Shown here one piece after another: positions 1-5,914 of a stretch of DNA of 6,694 nucleotides. The DNA is from JARROD01 sp037384225 (GTDB lineage Bacteria; Pseudomonadota; Gammaproteobacteria; Pseudomonadales; Cellvibrionaceae): assembly GCA_037384225.1 (NCBI GenBank), contig JARROD010000211.1:1-6694 (forward strand). The letters run 5' to 3'. Made by a program: the position numbers and the translations under genes. The notes beneath the pieces are model-generated. The model did no database searches and was not told where the DNA came from. It worked only from the letters and a program-made list of their open reading frames with translations. Each line of letters opens with the position of its first letter. Within the stretch, counting starts at the first letter, position 1.

Positions 1-4
1 AGTT

Positions 5-139
5 CAGGACCTTTTAGAGCGGTATTTTCAGGGACGCGCGCAGATTTTTCTAACCGGAGCATAGCTCACCCTATGTGAGGATTAGAAAAATTGAGCACGG
101 CCCTGAAAATGCTGCTATAGAAGGAGCGAAGCGGTCCTG
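5..139. repeat. Long imperfect inverted repeat (about 135 bp), possible palindromic repeat or MITE-like element
   Basis: The two halves are complementary along almost their whole length. The outer arms 5-11 and 133-139 are a perfect 7-bp match (CAGGACC/GGTCCTG). Positions 12-23 pair with 111-122 with one mismatch and a few G-T pairs. Positions 24-33 (ATTTTCAGGG) pair perfectly with 101-110. Positions 35-42 pair with 92-99 with two mismatches. Positions 44-53 (ATTTTTCTAA) pair perfectly with 82-91. The tip holds CATAG (60-64) and CTATG (71-75). Positions 123-132 form a one-sided bulge. No reading frame of note lies inside, there is no T-run after either arm as expected for an intrinsic terminator, and no target-site duplication is visible, although the left end is almost at the window edge. 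It lies upstream of pepA. It could be a dispersed palindromic repeat, a MITE remnant or a structured RNA; the sequence alone does not decide. Confidence 0.75.
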
Positions 140-213
140 GGCCGAAAATTCATGCAACGATAGGGTAACCTTAATCGAAACTCAGGAATGCAAAAAATAT
201 CAGTGAGAAAATA

Positions 214-1701
214 ATGAAAATTGATTTTATTGAAGTCGCTTTCCCAAAAACAGGCGGTCTAGTGGTGTTCAGCTTTGATGACGGTCCCTTTTCCGGTTTT
301 GCAAAACAGGTTGACGAAGCAGGCAATGGACAATTGACAAGAGCGGCGAAACTGGGCAAATACAATGGCAGGTTCGGACAACATGTAATGGTTGTCGCCC
401 CTGTCGGAATCGAAGCCAGCTATCTGTTGCTCGTGGGACTGGGAAAGGCGAACGAGTTGGATGCTCTCAAGGCACGCAAAATTGGCGGCAAGCTGATCAC
501 TGAATTTTTGGCACAGGGGGAAACCGCCGTCGCCATCGCTGTAGATGTAGCACAGTCCAGTAGTCTCAACGCCGCCAACCTGGCTGCCAATATAACCTTC
601 GGCGCCTGTCTGCGCCATCACCGTTTTGAAAAATATCGAACGGGACAAAGACGATACAGAAAATCCACTGTCGATACCCTCCAGGTTATGACCGAGATGC
701 CTTTGGAAACCGAACAAAGTTTTACGCCTATGAGGGAAGTCGCCATGGGTGTACTGCTGACACGTGATCTGGTCACTGAACCGGGCAATGTGATTTACCC
801 CGAAAGTTATATTGAACAGATCGACGCCTTGCGTGACCTCGGCGTGGAGATCGAAGTACTGGGTGCAAATGAAATGCGACAACAGGGGATGGGCGCATTG
901 CTGGGCGTGGCACAGGGCAGTGAGCGGGAACCGCAACTGGCGGTTATGCACTGGCGCGGCGGGGCCGCTGAGGAGGCACCCGTGGCTTTCGTCGGCAAAG
1001 GCGTAACCTTCGATTCCGGCGGCATTAGCCTGAAAGCTGTCAAGGGCATGGAGGAAATGAAATACGATATGGCGGGCTCGGCTGTCGTAGTGGGCTTGAT
1101 GAAAGCTTTGGCGGGGCGCAAAGCCAAAGTCAATGTGGTCGGGGTAGTGGGGCTGGTGGAAAACATGCCTTCAGGCCGGGCACAGCGCCCGGGTGATGTT
1201 GTCACCAGTATGTCCGGACAGACCATAGAAGTCATCAATACCGATTGTGAAGGCCGCCTGGTGCTGGCCGATGCGCTCTGGTATACCCAGCATACCTACA
1301 GGCCCCGGTGTATGATCGATCTGGCGACCCTGACATACGCGGTTATCGCCGCGCTGGGTAGTGAATTTGCCGGTGTTTTTTCCAACGACGATGGCCTGGT
1401 GGAAGCGTTGACCGAAGCGGGGGGCGCGGTGGGCGAACCCGTCTGGCGCTTGCCGCTGACCCAGCGCTTCGATAAATTGATCGATTCCGAGATTGCCGAT
1501 ATGAAAAATTGCAGCGATCGCCCCGGCGATGCCATTATGGCCGCACAGTTTTTACAGCGGTTTGTCAACGGCGTCCCCTGGGTGCATATCGATATCGCCG
1601 GCACCGCCTGGAAAAGAGAATCCAGTAATCTGGCACGCAAGGGGGCTACGGGTTACGGAGTACAGCTGTTGAATCAGTTCGTCCTGGATAACTTTGAGTA
1701 A
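214..1701 (+). CDS. pepA: Leucyl aminopeptidase, PepA type (peptidase family M17)
   Basis: This is a cytosolic two-metal aminopeptidase that removes N-terminal residues such as leucine from peptides; family members are usually hexamers. The 495 residues match the usual length of about 500. A variable N-terminal domain (roughly 1-165) precedes the catalytic domain. Expected metal ligands and catalytic residues are all present: K262 and D267 in GKGVTFDSGG, K274, D285 in MKYDMAG, D344 and E346 in NTDCEGR, and R348. Three family signatures deviate: NTDCEGR has Cys where Ala is usual, LATLTY (Y375) has Tyr where Gly is usual, and KNCSDRPGDA (431-440) replaces the usual KN-IGGRPAG-type stretch. It may therefore have altered activity. 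The ATG at 214 has only a weak GTGAG-like ribosome site (203-207). E. coli PepA also binds DNA in Xer recombination; nothing here tests that. The stop codon lies inside the first unit of a tandem repeat. Confidence 0.93.
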   Translation: MKIDFIEVAFPKTGGLVVFSFDDGPFSGFAKQVDEAGNGQLTRAAKLGKYNGRFGQHVMVVAPVGIEASYLLLVGLGKANELDALKARKIGGKLITEFLAQGETAVAIAVDVAQSSSLNAANLAANITFGACLRHHRFEKYRTGQRRYRKSTVDTLQVMTEMPLETEQSFTPMREVAMGVLLTRDLVTEPGNVIYPESYIEQIDALRDLGVEIEVLGANEMRQQGMGALLGVAQGSEREPQLAVMHWRGGAAEEAPVAFVGKGVTFDSGGISLKAVKGMEEMKYDMAGSAVVVGLMKALAGRKAKVNVVGVVGLVENMPSGRAQRPGDVVTSMSGQTIEVINTDCEGRLVLADALWYTQHTYRPRCMIDLATLTYAVIAALGSEFAGVFSNDDGLVEALTEAGGAVGEPVWRLPLTQRFDKLIDSEIADMKNCSDRPGDAIMAAQFLQRFVNGVPWVHIDIAGTAWKRESSNLARKGATGYGVQLLNQFVLDNFE

Positions 1702-1797
1702 CTGGTGGGAACCGGGGGTAACTGACGGGAACCGGGAGTAACTGGCGGGAACCGGGAGTAACTGACGGGAACCGGGAGTAACCGGCCGGGGCCGGGT
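1698..1797. repeat. Five tandem 20-bp repeats beginning at the pepA stop codon
   Basis: Five consecutive 20-bp units start at 1698, 1718, 1738, 1758 and 1778. Units 2 and 4 are identical (GTAACTGACGGGAACCGGGA). Unit 3 differs from them at one or two bases, unit 1 at three, and unit 5 is the most diverged and becomes a GC-rich palindrome (CCGGC-CGGG-GCCGG, 1782-1795). The TAA in the first unit is the pepA stop codon (1699-1701), so every copy repeats a stop-like TAA. Because 20 is not a multiple of three, the array does not encode a repeated peptide. It fills almost all of the gap between pepA and the convergent regulator gene. No T-run suggests an intrinsic terminator. Slipped-strand duplication of the gene's end is the simplest origin. 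Confidence 0.95.
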
Positions 1798-1806
1798 CAG
1801 GGGTGA

Positions 1807-2355
1807 CTAAAACCCGGGCGGTGTACAGGCGCTGATCATTTCACAGGGCTCGCGCCCCAGATTTTTAAATTTATGGGGTAGGGAGCTTTTAAAATAATAG
1901 GCGTCCCCGGCTTGGAGTATTCGCCTGTTTTCGCCAACAGTGACCTCCAGTTGACCTTTCAAAATAATTCCGCACTCCTCTCCCTGGTGTGTCAGCGGAT
2001 GCTTGCCGGTGGTGGCACCGGGTTGGTAGCATTCAAACATCATCTGTATCGCTTTGTCGTTCAGGTTGGTACCCACTTGACGATAGGAAACTCCGCCTTT
2101 TCCAATTTCAACCAGTTCGCCGGCATTGAAAAAAACTTTTTCGGTAAATTCAAAATCATCGGCGAAAAAAGCGCTTAAACTCAATGGAATGCCGTCCAGC
2201 ACTTTTTTCAACATGCTGACGGTGGGGTTGAGAGATCCGGACTCTATTTGTGAAATTGTGGCGTTGGCTACGCCGGTGGTTTTTGCCAGTTGACGCTGGG
2301 ATAAACCGAATTTCTCACGCACTTCCCGCAATCGCGGGCCGATTTGCTGATCCAT
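1807..2355 (-). CDS. XRE-family transcriptional regulator with C-terminal cupin domain (PuuR-like)
   Basis: The 182-residue protein has an N-terminal helix-turn-helix of the XRE/Cro type (about 9-64, with LSQRQLAKTTGVANATISQIE as two-helix core) and a C-terminal cupin-2 barrel (about 105-170). The cupin carries H123, E126/E127 in THQGEECG and H161 in LPHKF, which could bind a metal or a small ligand. The length and the C-terminal ISACTPPGF ending closely match E. coli PuuR, the repressor of putrescine use. Other members of this group regulate amine, amino-acid or semialdehyde metabolism. It is divergent from mmsA with a 226-bp shared control region, so it probably regulates mmsA and itself in response to a pathway metabolite; the ligand is not predictable. 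An AGGA ribosome site (2363-2366), 7 bases before the ATG, supports the start. The stop is TAG. Its 3' end faces pepA. Confidence 0.9.
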   Translation of the reverse strand: MDQQIGPRLREVREKFGLSQRQLAKTTGVANATISQIESGSLNPTVSMLKKVLDGIPLSLSAFFADDFEFTEKVFFNAGELVEIGKGGVSYRQVGTNLNDKAIQMMFECYQPGATTGKHPLTHQGEECGIILKGQLEVTVGENRRILQAGDAYYFKSSLPHKFKNLGREPCEMISACTPPGF

Positions 2356-2384
2356 AGGGAATTCCTGTTAAAGTGTTAGGTATA

Positions 2385-2398
2385 GTAAACATGTTGAC
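2385..2398. promoter_or_regulatory. Candidate operator near the regulator start
   Basis: A 14-bp near-palindrome, GTAAACATGTTGAC, has six of seven pairs complementary around a perfect AACATGTT core (2388-2395). It lies 30 bp upstream of the regulator's start codon, where an autoregulatory operator would be expected. Short palindromes arise by chance in AT-rich spacers, so this is only a candidate. Confidence 0.3.
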
Positions 2399-2445
2399 GC
2401 AAAACTCTCTATATATCAATAACTTAATTTCTATCAGATAACCCA

Positions 2446-2475
2446 TTGTTTAACATCCTGACAGCCTCCTATAAT
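2446..2475 (+). promoter_or_regulatory. Candidate sigma70-type promoter of mmsA
   Basis: A perfect -10 hexamer TATAAT (2470-2475) lies 18 bp after a weak -35 TTGTTT (2446-2451; three of six bases match). It would start transcription near 2482 and leave an untranslated leader of about 100 bases before mmsA. The -10 match is strong but the -35 is poor, which would fit a promoter that depends on an activator or is simply weak. Confidence 0.4.
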
Positions 2476-2499
2476 CTATAGCTAAATCTCAAACGCTTT

Positions 2500-2540
2500 G
2501 GGTAGATACCCTTGACGAGTAGACATCACTGTCTCGTTAA
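2500..2540 (+). promoter_or_regulatory. Two adjacent dyads in the mmsA leader
   Basis: GGGTA-GA-TACCC (2500-2511) is a perfect 5-bp inverted repeat with a 2-base centre. Directly after it, TTGACGAG (2512-2519) and CTCGTTAA (2533-2540) match as an inverted repeat in seven of eight positions, and an inner GACA/TGTC pair (2522-2525/2530-2533) is an alternative. The tight centre of the first suits a DNA operator better than an RNA hairpin. They lie downstream of the candidate -10, where repressor binding could block transcription. No known riboswitch class is recognised. Confidence 0.3.
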
Positions 2541-2581
2541 AGAATATTTACTGGCGCAGTTAAGAAGAGCGATTAAACACA

Positions 2582-4117
2582 ATGATGGACACGTTAAATG
2601 CCCCCGTTATCGGCCACTATATCAACGGCCAGAACCTTAATGACCCGCAGGACGCCAGCGCTGGCGGACACTATGCGGAAGTTTTCAACCCCGCCACGGG
2701 GGAAGTGATTAAAACGGTGGCCATGGCAGCCCGGGAAACTGTCGCAGGTGCGGTTGCGGCAGCGGAAGCTGCCTTTCCGGCCTGGAGGAATACACCGCCG
2801 TTAAAACGCGCGAGGATTTTGTTTAACTATAAACAACTATTGGAAGAGAACGCCGATGAGCTTGTTGCCCTGATAACCGAGGAACACGGTAAGGTGCTGG
2901 ATGATGCCCGGGGCGAACTGATGCGCGGTATCGAAGTGGTGGAATACGCCTGTGGCGCGCCGCAGTTGTTAAAGGGAGAGCATTCAAAAAATGTCGGACC
3001 GGCAATCGACAGTTGGTCGGAGTTGCAGCCACTGGGTGTGGTTGCCGGGATTACCCCCTTTAACTTTCCCGCCATGGTGCCGTTGTGGATGTTCCCGATG
3101 GCGATTGCCTGCGGCAATACTTTTGTGTTGAAACCCTCCGAAAAAGATCCCAGTGTTTCGTTGCGGTTAGCGCAATTATTGACTGAGGCGGGTTTGCCCG
3201 CGGGTGTTTTCAATGTTGTCAACGGCGATAAGGAAGCCGTCGATGCGCTGTTGCAGGATGGACGTGTCGAAGCCGTTAGTTTTGTGGGGTCCACACCAAT
3301 CGCGGAAACCATTTACCGCACCGGCACGATGAACGGCAAGCGGGTTCAGGCGCTCGGAGGAGCCAAAAACCACGCTATCGTCATGCCCGACGCCGACCTC
3401 GATAATACCGCCAATGCGTTGATCGGTGCCGCTTACGGTTCCTGCGGTGAACGCTGTATGGCGATTTCCGTGGCGGTTTGTGTCGGCGACCAAACCGCCG
3501 ATAACCTGGTTGAACGGCTACAGGGACGCCTGCGTGAATTGAATGTCGGCGCCGGTACCGACGCCGCCAGTGATATGGGCCCACTCATCAGCGGCCCCCA
3601 TTTGCAAAAGGTCAGGCACTATGTCGACCTGGGGGTAGAGGAGGGCGCGCAACTGGTGGTTGATGGCAGAGCGTTATCCGTTAGTGGGTATGAAAAAGGT
3701 TTTTTTCTCGGCCCTTGCCTGTTCGATAAGGTGAGTGCGGAAATGACTATTTACCGCGACGAAATTTTTGGTCCGGTGCTGTGTGTGGTGCGTGTTAACA
3801 CTCAGGAGGAGGCCATGCAGCTGATCATTGACCACGAATACGGCAACGGCACCTGCTTGTTTACCCGCGACGGTGAAGCGGCCCGCTATTTTACGGACAA
3901 TATCAAAGTGGGGATGGTGGGCATTAACGTGCCACTGCCCGTGCCTGTGGCCTGTCATAGTTTTGGTGGTTGGAAGCGTTCGCTGTTTGGCGATCTGTAC
4001 GCTTATGGCCCTGACAGTGTGCGCTTTTACACGCGCCGTAAAACCATTACTCAGCGTTGGCCAGGTGGTGGTGTACGGGAGCGCGTGCAGTTTTCTTTTC
4101 CCAGTTTGAATGCATAG
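2582..4117 (+). CDS. mmsA: CoA-acylating (methyl)malonate-semialdehyde dehydrogenase
   Basis: This cytosolic enzyme of the aldehyde dehydrogenase superfamily oxidises methylmalonate semialdehyde to propionyl-CoA or malonate semialdehyde to acetyl-CoA with NAD+ and CoA. It serves valine, beta-alanine and inositol breakdown. The 511 residues match the family length of about 500. The catalytic cysteine is C292 in GSCGERCMAIS, N161 lies in TPFNFPAM, and E394 lies in DEIFGP. The stretch QALGGAKNH (256-264) replaces the ELGGK of hydrolytic aldehyde dehydrogenases, so the usual general-base glutamate is missing (A257); this is typical of the CoA-acylating subfamily. Two ATG codons stand together (2582, 2585); the first was chosen because the weak GAAGAG ribosome site (2564-2569) is already 12 bases away. 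It is divergent from the cupin regulator. Neither valine-pathway genes nor an aminotransferase adjoin it, so valine versus beta-alanine as the source is open. Confidence 0.93.
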   Translation: MMDTLNAPVIGHYINGQNLNDPQDASAGGHYAEVFNPATGEVIKTVAMAARETVAGAVAAAEAAFPAWRNTPPLKRARILFNYKQLLEENADELVALITEEHGKVLDDARGELMRGIEVVEYACGAPQLLKGEHSKNVGPAIDSWSELQPLGVVAGITPFNFPAMVPLWMFPMAIACGNTFVLKPSEKDPSVSLRLAQLLTEAGLPAGVFNVVNGDKEAVDALLQDGRVEAVSFVGSTPIAETIYRTGTMNGKRVQALGGAKNHAIVMPDADLDNTANALIGAAYGSCGERCMAISVAVCVGDQTADNLVERLQGRLRELNVGAGTDAASDMGPLISGPHLQKVRHYVDLGVEEGAQLVVDGRALSVSGYEKGFFLGPCLFDKVSAEMTIYRDEIFGPVLCVVRVNTQEEAMQLIIDHEYGNGTCLFTRDGEAARYFTDNIKVGMVGINVPLPVPVACHSFGGWKRSLFGDLYAYGPDSVRFYTRRKTITQRWPGGGVRERVQFSFPSLNA

Positions 4118-4190
4118 AGAGGGTAATCGATGGGGTAAATTCTAAACAATTTGGATATGTTGTAGCGGGTTTAGTTAAAAATACAGAAAA

Positions 4191-4220
4191 CGGTGCAGTG
4201 ATTCTTCTAAGTCTGCACCG
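4191..4220 (-). terminator. Perfect 8-bp inverted repeat, best read as a leftward terminator
   Basis: CGGTGCAG (4191-4198) and CTGCACCG (4213-4220) are exact complements with a 14-base loop. Read leftwards, the stem is followed by a T-rich tail (TTTTCTGTATTTTT, 4190 down to 4177), as in an intrinsic terminator. Read rightwards it is followed by GCGGATTTGT, a poor T-run, so it is a weaker candidate for ending mmsA transcription. The only leftward genes that could use it are the peptidase and epimerase beyond panD. It may also act in both directions. Confidence 0.4.
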
Positions 4221-4259
4221 GCGGATTTGTATATCTTTAACATAGGTTCCTATAGGGCT

Positions 4260-4293
4260 TTGAAAGCTGATAGAATTAAGCTTTAATCAGCTT
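4260..4293 (+). promoter_or_regulatory. Candidate panD promoter overlapped by a dyad
   Basis: TTGAAA (4260-4265) and TTTAAT (4282-4287) each match the sigma70 consensus at five of six bases with a 16-bp spacer, giving a start near 4294 and a leader of about 47 bases. A perfect 8-bp inverted repeat, AAGCTGAT (4264-4271) and ATCAGCTT (4286-4293), covers the spacer and the -10 box, so a bound repressor would block the promoter. The spacer is AT-rich, where such matches are common. Confidence 0.4.
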
Positions 4294-4328
4294 CGTTCTA
4301 CTATTATGTTAAATAAAAAGTCCCCGTT

Positions 4329-4333
4329 AGGAG
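4329..4333 (+). promoter_or_regulatory. Ribosome binding site of panD
   Basis: AGGAG lies 7 bases before the ATG at 4341. It is the clearest ribosome site in the window and fixes the panD start. Confidence 0.8.
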
Positions 4334-4340
4334 CCCAACG

Positions 4341-4748
4341 ATGCTTTCGACTCTTCTTAAATGTAAACTTCATATGGCGTCAGTGACCCAGGCAGAACTC
4401 TGGTACGATGGATCCTGTGCGATCGATATAGATCTGGTAAAGATGGCGGGCCTGCGCGAGTCTGAAAAAATCGATATTTACAATGTCAACAATGGCGAAC
4501 GTTTCAGCACTTACGTGATCCTTGCCGAGGCGGGCTCCCGGACCATTTGTTTGAACGGCGCCGCGGCGCGCAAGGTTCAGATGGGGGACCGGATCATCAT
4601 TGCGGCTTACGGTGAGTACGATGAACAGGAAGCGGAAATCCATAAGCCGGCGCTGATTTATTTGAACGAAGACAACACTGTGGAGCGTACCGCCAATGCC
4701 TTTGAGGTCCAGGCTGGTGTCCAGCCAAAGCGGCACGTAGTTACTTAA
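4341..4748 (+). CDS. panD: Aspartate 1-decarboxylase precursor
   Basis: PanD converts L-aspartate to beta-alanine for pantothenate and coenzyme A synthesis in the cytosol. It is made as an inactive precursor that cleaves itself between G24 and S25 (YDGSCAID), turning the serine into the pyruvoyl cofactor. Other expected residues are present: K9, Y22, R54 in GERFSTY, T57, Y58 and N72 in LNGAAA. The 135 residues slightly exceed the usual 126 or so, the extra lying at the C-terminus. No panB or panC adjoins it, unlike many pantothenate loci. A dedicated promoter candidate and a strong ribosome site suggest it is transcribed separately from mmsA, 223 bp upstream. Its stop codon (4746-4748) overlaps the stop codon of the opposing peptidase gene. 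Confidence 0.96.
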   Translation: MLSTLLKCKLHMASVTQAELWYDGSCAIDIDLVKMAGLRESEKIDIYNVNNGERFSTYVILAEAGSRTICLNGAAARKVQMGDRIIIAAYGEYDEQEAEIHKPALIYLNEDNTVERTANAFEVQAGVQPKRHVVT

Positions 4749-5830
4749 GGTAACATTAACCGCATCAACGAAGGGTGGTCAATTGCCTTAACGATCATTC
4801 CTTCTGGCCGGTAAGATGTACTGGTTTGTGCAGCCAACATCGCATTGATAATGGCTTCTTCAACGGCATCGCGGGTTGCACGGTAGGCATCGTTTAAGTA
4901 GTTATCATCCAACATTTCCATCTGCCGAGTCGACGTTTTTGAATCGATTTCAGTCATGGCGTTGGCCGTGGAAAAAGCCAGGAAAATATCCCCGGAACTG
5001 TGCCCGCCAATAGTGCCCGTGCGCCCTATGCCCAGGGATGCGCGTTTGGCGATACGGTTGAGCTGCGAGGGGATCAGGGGTAAATCTGTGGCGATAACCA
5101 CAATGATAGAACCGAACTCCTTTTCGCGCATCTGCTCGTGAACAGTGTATTCGGTAAGGTGTTGGCCAACGGGGACGCCCAATACGGTTAAATCCTCTCT
5201 CGCACCGAAGTTGGATTGTACCAATACGCCAAGGGTGTAGGATTTGTCTGGGAGTTTGATTTTGCGCGAAGCCGTGCCTGTGCCTCCTTTGAATTCATAG
5301 GTAATCATACCGTTGCCACCGCCGACATTGCCTTCTTCAATCGGACCTGAGCGGGCCGAGTTCAACGCTTCCATCACATGCGCTTCGGTGATGTGCAGAC
5401 CGTTGATATCATTGATAACACCATCATAGGTTTCGGCGATCACGGGCATGACAAAGTTATGTTTGCCGGTAAAGAAGTCCGGGTAGTGTTCGACCATCCA
5501 CTTTAAGACGCCGTGGTGTGCCATGCCGACAGAATGGGTATTGGTGATGCAGATAGGGCTGATAAAATAGCCCGCGTCGTGAATCCAGTGGCAACCGGTC
5601 ATCTCGCCGTTGCCGTTTAATGTATGCTGTCCCGCCCAGACATAGGCGGGAGGGGCGGTTTTCCCTCTCGGAAGTATGGCGGTGACACCGGTTTGTACAT
5701 TTTCTCCGGTCACTGTCGAATAGCCGACCATCACGCCGGGTACATCGGTAATGGCATTGTTGGGGCCGGGCTGGCCAGGAAATGCCAGACCCAACTCCCG
5801 TCCCCGGGGTTTATTTTGTGGTTGCTTCAT
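4745..5830 (-). CDS. P1-family aminopeptidase (S58, DmpA/BapA-like)
   Basis: The family comprises self-cleaving N-terminal-nucleophile peptidases: DmpA acts as an L-aminopeptidase and D-amidase/esterase, and BapA releases N-terminal beta-amino acids. The 361 residues match the family. Recognisable segments are NNAITDVPGVMVG (24-36), EEGNVGGGNGM (165-175), VQSNFGAREDLTVLGVPVG (204-222, with N207 as probable oxyanion residue) and GTIGGHSSGDIFLAFSTAN (272-290). By pattern with HGSGD/HNSGD in relatives, the chain should break between S278 and S279, making S279 the nucleophile; this assignment is inferred. No signal peptide or membrane segment is seen, so it is probably cytosolic. An in-frame stop and no other start codon lie just upstream, fixing the ATG at 5830, although the AGGA ribosome site (5843-5846) is 12 bases away. 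It follows the epimerase gene by 84 bp and is probably co-transcribed with it. Exact substrate unknown. Confidence 0.9.
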   Translation of the reverse strand: MKQPQNKPRGRELGLAFPGQPGPNNAITDVPGVMVGYSTVTGENVQTGVTAILPRGKTAPPAYVWAGQHTLNGNGEMTGCHWIHDAGYFISPICITNTHSVGMAHHGVLKWMVEHYPDFFTGKHNFVMPVIAETYDGVINDINGLHITEAHVMEALNSARSGPIEEGNVGGGNGMITYEFKGGTGTASRKIKLPDKSYTLGVLVQSNFGAREDLTVLGVPVGQHLTEYTVHEQMREKEFGSIIVVIATDLPLIPSQLNRIAKRASLGIGRTGTIGGHSSGDIFLAFSTANAMTEIDSKTSTRQMEMLDDNYLNDAYRATRDAVEEAIINAMLAAQTSTSYRPEGMIVKAIDHPSLMRLMLP

Positions 5831-5914
5831 CGTGTCATTTTTTCCTGTTTAGTTAGTGGTTTCTGTCGTTGTCACAAAGTTGCTCGGAATCTATACTCGA
5901 AACCGAAAACGGGG

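Noticed and set aside
188..214. Eight-codon frame (MQKISVRK) ending in TAATG at the pepA start, as a leader peptide
   Set aside because: Its AGGA site is only one base from the ATG, too close to work well, and the peptide shows no attenuation-like feature.
259..951. 230-codon open frame antisense to pepA
   Set aside because: The sense frame is an unmistakable M17 peptidase; the antisense product has no recognisable domain and is rich in residues expected from a mirrored frame.
1792..1817. CCGGGT/ACCCGG hairpin as a terminator between pepA and the regulator
   Set aside because: The 6-bp stem has a 14-base loop and no T-run on either strand, and part of it lies in the regulator's coding end.
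2827..3312. 161-codon open frame antisense to mmsA
   Set aside because: It lies inside a complete aldehyde dehydrogenase gene and its product resembles no family.
4057..4245. 62-codon frame running from the end of mmsA into the spacer
   Set aside because: It mostly overlaps mmsA out of frame, lacks a ribosome site and ends without any recognisable feature.
4242..4253. ATAGG-TT-CCTAT palindrome between mmsA and panD
   Set aside because: Five-base arms are too short to separate from chance, and it does not sit on a promoter element I can identify.
5827..5838. Three-codon frame ATG-ACA-CGA-TGA overlapping the peptidase start
   Set aside because: It has better spacing to the AGGA site than the real start, but a frame this short is expected by chance; the in-frame stop upstream still leaves 5830 as the only start.
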